Below, one piece after another: positions 8,895 through 18,035 of a DNA stretch of 64,000 nucleotides; within the stretch, counting starts at the first letter, position 1; each line of letters opens with the position of its first letter. The DNA is taken from NCBI RefSeq assembly GCF_020171945.1, contig NZ_JAIVAP010000019.1:1-64000 (forward strand), given 5' to 3'. The DNA is from Bacillus infantis (GTDB lineage Bacteria; Bacillota; Bacilli; Bacillales; Cytobacillaceae). The notes beneath the pieces were generated by a model. The model saw nothing but the letters and a program-made list of their open reading frames with translations, was not told the DNA's origin and did not search any database. Both the position numbers and the translations under genes were made by a program.

Positions 8895-8908
8895 TGTAAG
8901 CGCTGTAA
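8895..8908. promoter_or_regulatory. cre-like site upstream of uronate-dehydrogenase-like gene
   Basis: TGTAAGCGCTGTAA matches the cre consensus at 13 of 14 positions and lies 20 bases upstream of the start codon. That position would let CcpA block transcription. Confidence 0.5.
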
Positions 8909-9051
8909 TTTTATTTAAATTACCCTTCCATACATTCGTTATTCCTATTTGCAGGAAATCTTTGCTAGCTTGTGAGCGGGCAGTTAGGCGGATGCTGTTT
9001 TAAACATATGTAAAATAGAGAAACAGACAATAGGCCCGGGAAGTTGCTGGC

Positions 9052-9082
9052 AAAAAAAAAAAGGCCGGAATAGTTTATTCCG
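9052..9082 (-). terminator. Terminator of esterase-GH28-GH105 operon
   Basis: Read on the minus strand, CGGAATA-AAC-TATTCCG is followed by GCC and a run of 11 T. It lies about 100 bases past the last gene of the operon. Confidence 0.85.
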
Positions 9083-9181
9083 ATACCCTTTCTTTTTAAG
9101 CCTTTCTTACTCAGGACCGCAAAAGGCCGATTGCCCAAGTCCGAAGTGTATGTCATTCTATTGAAATCTTTTTTGAGATGT

Positions 9182-10084
9182 TCACAGATGATCTATTAAA
9201 AAGGCTTTCCATAATTCTCTCATTTCTTTCGTTTCTTGATGTCCGCCTGTCAGGATCCGTCCTTCCCAATTCCCGGGAGCCTGCTGCTCTTCATAAAAAT
9301 CCTTCAGGCGGCTGTTCAAAAATACAGCCCCTTCTGCCGGGCATAGGCGGTCATCCTTGCCGATCATGCTAAGGCGTGCTCTCGGTACAATCAGCTCCTG
9401 GACAGCTAAAGTAGAAGAATGCTTCAGCAGACCAGGGACATAATAATAGAAGCCATGATGGTCAAGGCCGCGCTTGCCGATAAGTGTTTCGATATGCACC
9501 TGTGCTGCAATATCAACTGATACTTTGATCCTTTCGTCCAGGGCGGAGAGCCACCAGCTCATCAGTCCGCCCATCGACATCCCGATGGAGGCAAGGCGTT
9601 CTCCGTCTACATCCGGGCGGCTCTGAAGATAATCAATCAGGGACATGCTGTCAAAAATCCTCATCCCCCACAATGTTTGGCCCTTCAGCAGCATCTCCTT
9701 GACCAATTCGCTTTCCTGCTTTCCTTGTCTTTCATTGAAGCCCCACATATCTATGGCACAAACGGCAAATCCCAGCCCGGTGATCTCTTCAATAAAAGGC
9801 TGTTCAACCAGGTATGGGCTGCCTGTCAGCAGCTCGTCTTTACCGTTGTCAAAATTCCCGCCATGAGAATGGCAGTAAATGACAGCAGGCAAAGGGGCAG
9901 AGGCATTAAGAGGCTTTGCAAAATAGGCCGGCACTGTTTCCAGGCCATTCAGGCTCAGCATCAATGTTTCCAGAACATAACCCTGCCTTTTCTCAATCAT
10001 CAGCACCTGGTGCTCATTATTTTCTGGAACAGAGCGGTCACCCAGCAGGTTCAGAAGCTTCCGGCGTTTATCTGCAGCTGTCAT
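9182..10084 (-). CDS. Alpha/beta hydrolase, dienelactone-hydrolase/acetyl-xylan-esterase-like
   Basis: A 300-residue cytoplasmic hydrolase. The HSHGG segment at 72-76 forms the oxyanion region. GMSMGG places the nucleophile Ser at 170. The acid is in GKDDRLCP near 260 and the His in GGHQE near 284. The start ATG overlaps the stop of the GH28 gene by four bases, showing translational coupling in the order GH105 - GH28 - esterase. The expected role is deacetylation or deacylation of pectic oligosaccharides alongside GH28; substrate unproven. Confidence 0.8.
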   Translation of the reverse strand: MTAADKRRKLLNLLGDRSVPENNEHQVLMIEKRQGYVLETLMLSLNGLETVPAYFAKPLNASAPLPAVIYCHSHGGNFDNGKDELLTGSPYLVEQPFIEEITGLGFAVCAIDMWGFNERQGKQESELVKEMLLKGQTLWGMRIFDSMSLIDYLQSRPDVDGERLASIGMSMGGLMSWWLSALDERIKVSVDIAAQVHIETLIGKRGLDHHGFYYYVPGLLKHSSTLAVQELIVPRARLSMIGKDDRLCPAEGAVFLNSRLKDFYEEQQAPGNWEGRILTGGHQETKEMRELWKAFLIDHL

Positions 10085-11412
10085 TTTGCCGCCACTTCCC
10101 TGACCAGCTCTTCTCCTTCCTTTGTGTTCCTTGATTTGCAGGAGATGACTTCAACATCCTCGCTGTGTTCTATATGGAAGGCTGGCCCTTCATGATTTCC
10201 AATCGTCACCCGGCTGAACAGGACATCCCTCGCAAAGCCGACATAAAAGCCGCGATTCGCCATATCCTCAATCCCGGCCATCATGGCGGGCTTGCCTGGT
10301 ACGGCATTTTCGGCAAGTGAAATATCAATCTGGCTAAACGTAATATCGGACGCATACTGTTCTGCCAGGCCGTATATGAATCCGGCTGACGCGTGCACAT
10401 TCCTCGCCGTAATATTGGCAAAATGGAGGCGGCGGAACATAGGGGTTTCAGCTGTAACGGGATATGGATTTTTGTCCCAAACATATTGATCTTTCCCGCG
10501 CGGTCCGCAGAAATAGTAGAGATTGATAATGAATGGGCAAATGACACCCTCCATTACAATATTGTCGACACGGACATCCTCTACGACCCCGCCGCGGCCG
10601 CGCCTTGATTTAAAGCGGATTCCCCTGTCTGTATCCTGGAAGACGCAGTTGCTGATTGCCACATTGCGGATATCTCCGCTCATTTCACTGCCGAACACGA
10701 CAGCTCCATGGCCATGGACCATCGTACAATTGGTAATTGTGATATTCTCGCAGGATACTCTTTCTTCGGTATCCTCTGTGCCCGACTTTATGGCAATGCA
10801 GTCATCCCCGACATCAATATGGCAATTGCTGATTCTTACATTCCTGCATGATTCCGGGTCGATTCCGTCCGTGTTAGGTGAGTCGGCAGGATTGAGGATG
10901 CTAATGTTATCGACTGTCACATCCTGGCAGCAGATCGGATTCACTGTCCAGCTTGGAGAGTTGATCAGGCGTACATCTCGCAGTGTAATATGCTCACAGT
11001 GGTCAAAGCTGATCAGCTTCGGACGCGGATATTTCAGCTCCTCCCTGCGGTTCCTGAAAACATCCCACCACTCCATTCCATTACCGTCAATCGTGCCAAA
11101 TCCTGTTACAGCAATATTCCTCGCTCCTTCTGCAAACAGGCACGATGCGTACACCTCACGCTTAACACCCTCCCAGCGCGATGTTACTACCGGATAATCC
11201 TCCTGCTTGTCGGAAAATTTTAAAAGGGCGCCAATCTCCAGATGAAGTTCAATATTATCTTTAAGGAATAATGCGCCTGTGAGGAACTCGCCGGCTGGAA
11301 TCACCACCTTGCCTCCGCCATTCTGATAGGCTTCATCAATTGCCTTTTGGATGCCTTCGGTTGCAAGTCCGGCATTCCCGTTTATATATTCGCTAATATG
11401 ATAGACTGCCAT
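10081..11412 (-). CDS. Glycoside hydrolase family 28 (polygalacturonase-like), intracellular
   Basis: A 443-residue GH28 parallel beta-helix enzyme. The catalytic set is complete: NTDG with Asp182, GDDC with Asp203/Asp204, HGHG with His235, and RGIRFK with Arg266 and Lys268. No signal peptide is present, so it probably acts as an exo-type galacturonidase or rhamnogalacturonan hydrolase on imported oligomers. The frame opens at a TTG at 11418, but ATG at 11412 sits 8 bases behind AGGAG and is preferred. It overlaps the end of the upstream GH105 gene by about 20 bases and the downstream esterase by 4. Confidence 0.92.
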   Translation of the reverse strand: MAVYHISEYINGNAGLATEGIQKAIDEAYQNGGGKVVIPAGEFLTGALFLKDNIELHLEIGALLKFSDKQEDYPVVTSRWEGVKREVYASCLFAEGARNIAVTGFGTIDGNGMEWWDVFRNRREELKYPRPKLISFDHCEHITLRDVRLINSPSWTVNPICCQDVTVDNISILNPADSPNTDGIDPESCRNVRISNCHIDVGDDCIAIKSGTEDTEERVSCENITITNCTMVHGHGAVVFGSEMSGDIRNVAISNCVFQDTDRGIRFKSRRGRGGVVEDVRVDNIVMEGVICPFIINLYYFCGPRGKDQYVWDKNPYPVTAETPMFRRLHFANITARNVHASAGFIYGLAEQYASDITFSQIDISLAENAVPGKPAMMAGIEDMANRGFYVGFARDVLFSRVTIGNHEGPAFHIEHSEDVEVISCKSRNTKEGEELVREVAAK

Positions 11413-12541
11413 GATCAACGCTCCTGTTCATCAGATATTCAAACTCAGCCGCTGCCTGCAAAAATGCCCCAAGCCCTTTCTGGTCGTTGCAGGTAACCGG
11501 TTCACTAATATAATAGGCGTATGTCCCGTCCCTCTTATCCGGGCCGCCGAGACCTGCCACCTGGCAGTTTTTGTTCAAATTCACCCAGCCATCTTTTGTC
11601 AAAAGAACAAATTCATCCAGCAGACCTTGATGGGATTTTTGCAGCTGCGATTCCCACTTTTCCCGATCGAGGACCCCCAGCCGGATTCCCCGGGCAATTG
11701 CACAGACTATCATGCTGCTGCAGGATGATTCGAGGTAGTTTCCTTTTTCATTTGGCTTATCGACGACCTGATGCCACACACCGCTTTCTTCATCCTGATA
11801 GCTGACCAGCGCTTCAAGCGTATTTTCAAGCGTTGTGACAAGAAAGCCCCTTCCTGCAGTGCCCTCAGGAATGGCCTCCAGCACATCAGTGAGCGCAAGC
11901 AGATACCAGCCCATGGAACGGCCCCAAAAATTGGCCGACAGACCCGTTTCTTTATCTGCCCAAGGCTGCTCCTTTTTCTCATCCCACGCGTGATAAAGCA
12001 GTCCGGTTTTTTCATCTAATAAATGGCTGAAGCTTATCTTGAATTGGCTGATGATATCTTCAAGCCCTTCTCCATCCATAAATGCCCTCTGGTATTCCGC
12101 ATAAAAAGGGGCAGCCATATATAAACCATCAAGCCATATTTGATAGGGATAGATCTTTTTATGCCAAAAAGCGCCTTCTGAGGTGCGCGGATGTGTTTCC
12201 AGCTGCCTGCGGAGAAGGCCGGCTGCTTTTTTGTACTTCTCATCTCCTGTTTCGCGATATAAAACAAACAGCAGCTTCCCGTTGTTGATATGGTCAATAT
12301 TGTACTCTTCCATCTCATACCGGTTGATGGAGCCGTCTTCATTGATGAAGTGATCCATATTTTCTTTTATAAACTGAAAATACTTCCGGTCTCCGGTACT
12401 CTTCCATACGAGATCGAATCCTTTTAGAACCACACCATAATCATATGCCCATTTGCCATTATAGCCCTTGTCTTCGAACAATAAGGGAGTTCTCTCCATA
12501 ATGGAATCGGCTGTCCTGACAGACCAACTTCTATCCTGCAT
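11393..12541 (-). CDS. Glycoside hydrolase family 105/88, unsaturated (rhamno)galacturonyl hydrolase
   Basis: A 382-residue alpha/alpha-barrel protein of the YteR/YesR type, which removes the 4,5-unsaturated galacturonyl group left by pectic lyases. The conserved WLDGLYMAAPFYAEY segment places the catalytic Asp at 138, and WGRSMGWYLLALTDVLE lies near residue 200. ATG follows GGAGG at usual spacing. It is the first gene of the operon GH105 - GH28 - esterase, with a cre-like site 220 bases upstream. It implies that a pectate or rhamnogalacturonan lyase exists elsewhere in the genome. Confidence 0.9.
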   Translation of the reverse strand: MQDRSWSVRTADSIMERTPLLFEDKGYNGKWAYDYGVVLKGFDLVWKSTGDRKYFQFIKENMDHFINEDGSINRYEMEEYNIDHINNGKLLFVLYRETGDEKYKKAAGLLRRQLETHPRTSEGAFWHKKIYPYQIWLDGLYMAAPFYAEYQRAFMDGEGLEDIISQFKISFSHLLDEKTGLLYHAWDEKKEQPWADKETGLSANFWGRSMGWYLLALTDVLEAIPEGTAGRGFLVTTLENTLEALVSYQDEESGVWHQVVDKPNEKGNYLESSCSSMIVCAIARGIRLGVLDREKWESQLQKSHQGLLDEFVLLTKDGWVNLNKNCQVAGLGGPDKRDGTYAYYISEPVTCNDQKGLGAFLQAAAEFEYLMNRSVDHGSLSY

Positions 12542-12573
12542 CTGTAAAATCCCTCCAGTTTCTAACTGCGGTT

Positions 12574-12756
12574 TTAAGTTGACATAGAGTTTTGCTTAGC
12601 CTCCATCTCTGTTTTCCGGCTGCGTTGTGCTTCCTTATATTCTTCTTTCATTACACTGCGCGTTTCGTGCTTGGCAGCGTTTTTGGCAAAGTGTGACCTT
12701 CTGGCTAACAGTACTTTAAGAATACTAAAAGCAAGAAAATTCCGTATATAATCATT
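12574..12756 (-). other. Coding-like open stretch without a usable start, upstream of GH105
   Basis: About 60 sense codons end in TAA at 12574, beginning with a hydrophobic part (FLAFSILKVLLA) and continuing rich in Lys, Glu, Ala and Arg (for example KEEYKEAQRSRKTE). Codon choice looks genuine, but the only ATG with room is 25 codons from the end and has no clear ribosome site. It may be a decayed small gene or a chance reading frame. The rest of the 470-base gap holds a cre-like site and a terminator. Confidence 0.25.
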
Positions 12757-12759
12757 TTA

Positions 12760-12773
12760 TGATTACGCTTACA
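12760..12773. promoter_or_regulatory. cre-like site upstream of GH105 operon
   Basis: The complement reads TGTAAGCGTAATCA, matching the cre consensus at 13 of 14 positions. Catabolite control of the pectin-hydrolase operon is the likely role. Confidence 0.5.
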
Positions 12774-12970
12774 AATACTGATAAATCAAGGATTCAAGAT
12801 ATATTTGCGTAATAATGATACTTTTAAGCCGGGAAACTGTTTATATATATAGGCTGTTTTATAAGGTGAAGCCTTCCATGATGGCAGACAGATATCTTTT
12901 AGCGGATTGCGTATGTGCAAAAATTTTTTTATAAAAGTTACTGGTAAGCTCAGTTACAGTGGCAGCATAA

Positions 12971-13001
12971 CAAAAGCTTCTTCAAAAGAAAGAAGCTTTT
13001 G
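12971..13001 (-). terminator. Terminator after YtdP-like regulator
   Basis: CAAAAGCTTCTT pairs perfectly with AAGAAGCTTTTG over 12 bp with a short loop, just past the regulator's stop codon. Confidence 0.8.
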
Positions 13002-13011
13002 CGCTGTTCTA

Positions 13012-15234
13012 TTATCGGCGGTACTCCTTCCGGTAGTCCCCGGGAGTCTTACCCAATTTCTTTTTGAAAAAGCGGATAAAATTCTGCGAGTTCCGGTATT
13101 GCAGCTTTTCGGCTATCTCTTTAACAGTCATTTCTGTTTCCTTCAGCCACATCTGGGCCATCTGAAGCCGGTAATTCATTAAATAATCAACAAAATTCTC
13201 CCCATATTCCTTCTTAAACACATTGCTTAAATAATTCGGATTGTAATGAAGCCTGTCAGCAATGATTTCGAGGGAAATCTCCTGGTCAAATTCACTTTGG
13301 ATAATATAGACAATTTTATCGGATATGTTTTTGAAGCCCTGCTCAGTGTTGCTCTGTGTACTGATGATGACCGGCTGAATCAGCTGCTGGAATAGCATGT
13401 CTTTGATTTTTTCCGGATAATAGGCATTCATGGCTGTCTGGTAGAGCTTCTTGATATTTTCAAAGATATTCGACTCCGCCCCAAGCAGCTGTCCTAATTG
13501 GACAAGATCATTGATAACCCTGACCAGTGTGACACCCAGACTGATCCGGTTTTTGTTCAGCCTGAAAATTTCATCGACAAGCAAACCTGTCAGGTTCCGG
13601 ACCTCTTCCTCCCTGCCGGAGCGGATTGCACTCATCAATTCATTGTGCAATTCGATCGGAAATTTGGAAATAGAAGAATCATTCAGCATCGAGGAAATAT
13701 CGTGGTAAAATATGATGCTTTCAGGCCCGACATTTACGCGGTAATGAAGCGATTCTTTTGCCAGATCCACTGCTTTTTTGCTGTCGATCAGTGAATGATA
13801 CACCGGGCTGACGCCAACGCTTACAATTAAATTGAGCGTTTCCTTTACTTTTTCCTGGATTTCCTCGTAATACATCATGATCCTGCGTTCAGCTTCCTGT
13901 TCATTGTCGCAGGCAAAGATCGTCGCTTGCATCTCATCATTGAGAACAATCGGAATCAGCCTTTCCTCCTTCGGGACGACCTCGCGCACAATATGATTGA
14001 TTGCCAGCAGGAAGATATCTTTATCTGCATTCTGCCCGCCGTCCATATGGTCAATCTGGATAAGACCGGTATAAAAGACCTTGTCTGCCCCAAAATGATA
14101 GTCAAACTGCTCAAGCCTGTGCTGGATATCCTTTTCAGCAATTCGCTTCCTGTACAGACTCAGTACAAACAATGTTTCAAGCTCCGGCTTTTGCTTAGAT
14201 AAGCTTTCAGTGAGCAGTTCATTCTGATCGACGATCCGGTCGACAGAGGCAGCAAGGAAGGAAAGCCCATTTTGCTCACGGCTGGTCCCGCCCTGTGACA
14301 ATCTATCCTGGATTTTTTTGATTGGCCTGGAATAAGAGTCTGCCAAAAGATAGGATATGCCGCCAACAAGAAGGATTAATATGACAGAAGCAAGAATCAG
14401 CCCCAGCCTTGTATTGTGAATGATGCTTCCGATTTCGTTTTCGTTGATTTCCACAAGATACAGCCAATGGTTATAATCAGCCTCAAGGAAAACATACGTT
14501 TTTCCGTTTTCAGCTTTATAGACTTCCGCTTTCTCCCCCCCTGCTCCGGCGGCAGCTTTCACCTCATTAAAGCTTGTTTCTGACAGGCTGCTTCCCTCAT
14601 TCAAACTGGAATATAAGAGCTTATCCTGACTGTTATAAATTTCAACCCTGTTATCTTTTTCCCCGACGATTTGATCAATGCTCCTTCTCGGGATATTGGC
14701 AATTCCCAGGGCAAATTTCTCGCGCTGATAGATCGGGAGTGTCATGACCATTTCTATGCCTTCATCCGTCGGCTTCCAGAAGAGATTCCGGTCATTTTCA
14801 TTTATGTATTGGTCCTTATACGCTTTATATTCTTCAGGGGTCAGCTTCTTTAAAGATTCATTAACGATTCCCCATTTTTCCGCCAGGCTGATGAGCCTGT
14901 ATTTGCTGCCCTCGATTCCCATCATCTCTATATAGCTCATTTCTTTGATGATATCCTGGTATACCTCAAAGTCCCTGCCTGAAAGCGGCCTTGTGAACAC
15001 TTCCTTAAAGCTTGCTGTAGAGCTGTAGGCGGTATAGCCATATTCAATGGTCCTGACCTTCTGCTCGACATTATGCAGAATTTGTTTGGTGTAGCTTTCC
15101 TTATCCTTTAGGAAGCTTTCCTCAACTGAATTGTAAGTCGAGTTATAGATAAAAATGCTGAAGCCTGCCACTAGACCTATCCCCAATAAAAAGAACGGGA
15201 TAAACAGCTTGTAAAACACTCTGCCATTCCTCAA
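13012..15234 (-). CDS. Membrane-anchored AraC-family regulator, YtdP-like
   Basis: About 740 residues. A first membrane segment (IPFFLLGIGLVAGFSIFIYN) starts near residue 12, followed by an extracytoplasmic region of about 250 residues and a second membrane segment (LILASVILILLVGGISYLLA). A HAMP-like linker and a long cytoplasmic part follow, ending in an AraC double helix-turn-helix (SLEIIADRLHYNPNYLSNVF, then EIAEKLQY and FKKKLGKTPGDYRKEY). This matches the YtdP/YesS type that controls rhamnogalacturonan genes. The frame is open to 15303, but the TTG there lacks a ribosome site. TTG at 15234 lies 9 bases after AAGGAG; ATG at 15261 is an alternative. It is divergent from the RhgT-like gene. 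Confidence 0.88.
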   Translation of the reverse strand: MRNGRVFYKLFIPFFLLGIGLVAGFSIFIYNSTYNSVEESFLKDKESYTKQILHNVEQKVRTIEYGYTAYSSTASFKEVFTRPLSGRDFEVYQDIIKEMSYIEMMGIEGSKYRLISLAEKWGIVNESLKKLTPEEYKAYKDQYINENDRNLFWKPTDEGIEMVMTLPIYQREKFALGIANIPRRSIDQIVGEKDNRVEIYNSQDKLLYSSLNEGSSLSETSFNEVKAAAGAGGEKAEVYKAENGKTYVFLEADYNHWLYLVEINENEIGSIIHNTRLGLILASVILILLVGGISYLLADSYSRPIKKIQDRLSQGGTSREQNGLSFLAASVDRIVDQNELLTESLSKQKPELETLFVLSLYRKRIAEKDIQHRLEQFDYHFGADKVFYTGLIQIDHMDGGQNADKDIFLLAINHIVREVVPKEERLIPIVLNDEMQATIFACDNEQEAERRIMMYYEEIQEKVKETLNLIVSVGVSPVYHSLIDSKKAVDLAKESLHYRVNVGPESIIFYHDISSMLNDSSISKFPIELHNELMSAIRSGREEEVRNLTGLLVDEIFRLNKNRISLGVTLVRVINDLVQLGQLLGAESNIFENIKKLYQTAMNAYYPEKIKDMLFQQLIQPVIISTQSNTEQGFKNISDKIVYIIQSEFDQEISLEIIADRLHYNPNYLSNVFKKEYGENFVDYLMNYRLQMAQMWLKETEMTVKEIAEKLQYRNSQNFIRFFKKKLGKTPGDYRKEYRR

Positions 15235-15275
15235 AATGTTCAACTCCTTGTTTTCCGCCATATCATGAATGAAAG

Positions 15276-15289
15276 CGTTATCAACAATC
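15276..15289. promoter_or_regulatory. cre-like site at YtdP-like start region
   Basis: TGAAAGCGTTATCA matches TGWAANCGNTNWCA at every position. It lies about 40 bases upstream of the preferred TTG start, which is one reason to reject the longest reading frame as coding from its first codon. Confidence 0.55.
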
Positions 15290-15363
15290 TGTAAATGAAT
15301 CAAACGAAATGATTAGATGCCTGCTTCAATTTGTTTGACTTTCTGATAGCCGGTTTTATATAA

Positions 15364-15377
15364 TGTGAGCGTTAACA
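15364..15377. promoter_or_regulatory. LacI-type operator half-matched palindrome
   Basis: TGTGAGCGTTAACA shares 12 of 14 positions with the perfect palindrome 109 bases away. Its right half, CGTTAACA, is identical. Confidence 0.45.
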
Positions 15378-15472
15378 TAAATATACAGAAATTTCGAACT
15401 TGTCCGTCATTAAATAGATGATAGCATAATATGATCTATTAATATAGTGGCTTTTTCAACTTACCCTAAAAA

Positions 15473-15486
15473 TGTTAACGTTAACA
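15473..15486. promoter_or_regulatory. LacI-type operator, perfect palindrome
   Basis: TGTTAACGTTAACA is a perfect 14-bp palindrome with central CG, the form bound by LacI/GalR-family regulators, 37 bases before the RhgT-like start codon. No LacI-family gene is in the window, so the regulator (for example a KdgR-like protein) would be elsewhere. Confidence 0.55.
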
Positions 15487-15523
15487 TATTGACGGACTGG
15501 TAAATTTACCGGAAAGAGAGTGC

Positions 15524-16216
15524 ATGATTATGGATCAAAAAACCACCATTTTTATCGCCGGCGACTCTACTGCCGCTGTCAAATTGCCTGAGAAGCGGCC
15601 GGAAACCGGCTGGGGTGAACCGTTTGAACATTACCTCAAAAGGGGGGCTGTCCTGGATAACCGGGCCATCAATGGCAGAAGCACAAAATCGTTCATCAGC
15701 CAGGGACATCTGGCTTCTATTGAAAGCAGCATCTCTCCAGGCGATTACCTGATCATCCAGTTTGGGCATAACGACCAGAAAACAGAGGACCCGGAACGCG
15801 GAACTCATCCCTATGGCGACTATCAGGAAAACCTTTTGGAGTATGTGGAAACCGCCAGAAGGAATCAAGCTCATCCTGTGCTCTTCACTTCCGTCACAAG
15901 GAGAAAGTATGACGGCGGCGATACCATTGATGAGCTGTCAGTCGGGGATTTTCCTGAAGCCATGAAGCAGTTTGCCGAAAAAAATCAGGTGCCGCTCCTG
16001 GACATCCACAAAGCCACACGTGATTTTTTTAATAGCATGGGACATAGGGAATCAGCCTCTTACTTCCTGCATCTGGCTCCAGGTGAATCACCGAATTATC
16101 CGGATGGACTTGAAGATAACACCCATTTCAATGAAAAAGGCGCCGAGGCAGTAGCGCGTTTAATTGCTGAAAAGATCAAAGAAAGCAATCTGCCATTAAA
16201 AAACCTGCTGAAATAG
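15524..16216 (+). CDS. Rhamnogalacturonan acetylesterase, RhgT-like (SGNH family, CE12)
   Basis: A 230-residue SGNH hydrolase without signal peptide. Block I is AGDSTAA with catalytic Ser15. Block II holds the Gly of INGRSTKSF, block III is FGHNDQK, and block V is DNTHFNEKGA carrying the Asp/His pair near residue 204. This is the RhgT/YesY pattern, enzymes that remove acetyl groups from rhamnogalacturonan fragments. It is divergent from the YtdP-like regulator with a palindromic operator before it, and is followed after about 30 bases by an ABC exporter gene. Confidence 0.85.
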   Translation: MIMDQKTTIFIAGDSTAAVKLPEKRPETGWGEPFEHYLKRGAVLDNRAINGRSTKSFISQGHLASIESSISPGDYLIIQFGHNDQKTEDPERGTHPYGDYQENLLEYVETARRNQAHPVLFTSVTRRKYDGGDTIDELSVGDFPEAMKQFAEKNQVPLLDIHKATRDFFNSMGHRESASYFLHLAPGESPNYPDGLEDNTHFNEKGAEAVARLIAEKIKESNLPLKNLLK

Positions 16217-16248
16217 CAGCTAACATGGGCATTAAGGAGAGGAATGCT

Positions 16249-18012
16249 TTGGAGGACTCTTTTATACAAAATATTTATAAACAAAATCAGCAGAATTCCC
16301 TTAAAGTGCTGCTGGGTCTTTATAAAGGCCATGCTTTAAAGCTGTTTTATTCTGCCGTCCTATTCACGATCAAGCATATTCCTGCATGGGTCATGCCCAT
16401 CGCCATTGCCAATGTCATCAATGCAGCCACCAATCACGGGGGAAACGGCATCCGCACCATCTATCTCAATGCCATCGTGATGATCATCCTTGTGCTGCAG
16501 AATATCATATCAAACTATTATCATACAAAGCTGCACAGCTATGCGATCCGCAGCGTTGAATCCGGCCTGCGTGCATCGCTCATCAAAAAACTGCAGGAGC
16601 TCTCCATCCCCTACCAGAAGGAAATGCAGTCAGGCCGGCTGCAGTCGAAAATCATGCGCGACGTTGAAGCGGTCCAAACTCTGTCCTCCCAGGTTTTTGT
16701 GAGCCTCCTGAATATATTTATCAATCTGATCGTAGCGCTTGCCATCACACTCTACAACAGCCCTGTCGTCTTTTTATTTTTTATTCTTACCGTTCCGATT
16801 TCCGCTCTTATCATTGTTGTTTTCCGGAAAAAAATAAAAAACTCGAATTCTGAATTCAGGCAGGAAATGGAGGAAACCTCTGCCCGGGTCATTGAAATGA
16901 TTGAACTTGTTCCGATCGCTAGGGCGCATGCCCTGGAGAAGCAGGAGGTCAAACGCCTTAACCACCGCTTTCAGCAAATTTTATTAAAAGGCTTCCACCT
17001 GGACATCATCCAATCCTTATTCGGCTCAGTCAGCTGGGCAAGCTTCCAGATTTTCCAGATCATCTGCCTGGTCTTCACCGGCATCCTTGCCTATCGCGGC
17101 TCTATCACACCGGGTGAAGTCGTCATGTACCAGACCTATTTTACAACTGTAGTAAACTCGGTATCCGGCATGATTACTTTGATACCGACGATTGCCAAGG
17201 GACTGGAGTCAGTCAACTCAATCGGCGAAATTTTGACCGCTGGAGAGGTGGAAAATTACGAAAACAAACCGAAGCTAAAAAAGGTGAACGGCAGCTTTTC
17301 CATCCAGCATGTCAGCTACAGATATCCCAGTGCCTATGAAAACACCCTGCAGGATATATCCCTAGAGATCAAACAAGGCGAAACCATCGCCTTTGTCGGT
17401 GAATCCGGCTCCGGCAAATCAACGATTCTCAATCTGCTGATTGGCTTTATTCAGCCGAGCGAAGGAAAGATCCTTCTGGACGGACATGATATGTCTGAGA
17501 TCGATCTAAGATCGTTCCGCAACCATCTCGCGGTTGTGCCGCAATCAACGATTCTTTTTTCAGGAACCATCCGGCAAAATATAACCTATGGCAGGCTCTC
17601 GGTATCCGAGGAAGAATTGAGGCGGGTTTTGAAAGCCGCAAATCTGTGGGACGTGGTCAAGAAACTTCCTGACGGACTCGACACACGGATAGGTGAACAC
17701 GGAGATAAGCTCTCCGGCGGACAGCGTCAGAGAATATCCATAGCCAGAGCACTGATCCGCGATCCGGAGGTCATCATCCTTGATGAAGCAACCTCGGCCC
17801 TTGACAGCCACTCTGAGAAAAAAATCCAGGAAGCATTGGACACCTTGACCAGGGGCCGCACTACTTTTATCGTGGCTCACCGCTTCTCCACCATCCGCAG
17901 CGCCGACAAAATCGCCGTCATCCAGGATGGCCGATGCATAGAGTTCGGCACCTATGAGGAGCTGATGCATCAGCAAGGGAGCTTTTATGAGTTGAAGCAG
18001 CTGCAGATGTAA
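16249..18012 (+). CDS. ABC transporter, fused permease and ATP-binding domains (exporter type)
   Basis: About 587 residues. The N-terminal half has six membrane segments (residues ~30-310) and the C-terminal half is an ABC ATPase with Walker A GESGSGKST, signature LSGGQRQRIS, Walker B VIILDEATSALD and the H-loop AHRFS. The half-transporter layout is that of type-I exporters, so it would act as a homodimer or pair with another half. An ATG at 16225 lacks a ribosome site; TTG at 16249 follows AAGGAG by 9 bases and is preferred. It lies 32 bases after the RhgT-like gene and may be co-transcribed, but the cargo and any link to pectin are unknown. Confidence 0.85.
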   Translation: MEDSFIQNIYKQNQQNSLKVLLGLYKGHALKLFYSAVLFTIKHIPAWVMPIAIANVINAATNHGGNGIRTIYLNAIVMIILVLQNIISNYYHTKLHSYAIRSVESGLRASLIKKLQELSIPYQKEMQSGRLQSKIMRDVEAVQTLSSQVFVSLLNIFINLIVALAITLYNSPVVFLFFILTVPISALIIVVFRKKIKNSNSEFRQEMEETSARVIEMIELVPIARAHALEKQEVKRLNHRFQQILLKGFHLDIIQSLFGSVSWASFQIFQIICLVFTGILAYRGSITPGEVVMYQTYFTTVVNSVSGMITLIPTIAKGLESVNSIGEILTAGEVENYENKPKLKKVNGSFSIQHVSYRYPSAYENTLQDISLEIKQGETIAFVGESGSGKSTILNLLIGFIQPSEGKILLDGHDMSEIDLRSFRNHLAVVPQSTILFSGTIRQNITYGRLSVSEEELRRVLKAANLWDVVKKLPDGLDTRIGEHGDKLSGGQRQRISIARALIRDPEVIILDEATSALDSHSEKKIQEALDTLTRGRTTFIVAHRFSTIRSADKIAVIQDGRCIEFGTYEELMHQQGSFYELKQLQM

Positions 18013-18035
18013 AATTTTTTTGGGGAAGACGCTTT

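Noticed and set aside
8876-9051. Additional gene between uronate-dehydrogenase-like gene and esterase terminator
   Set aside because: No open frame with a ribosome site; only a cre-like site is supported.
9677-10195. 172-codon plus-strand open frame
   Set aside because: It is a shadow of the esterase/GH28 genes, whose motifs are unambiguous on the other strand.
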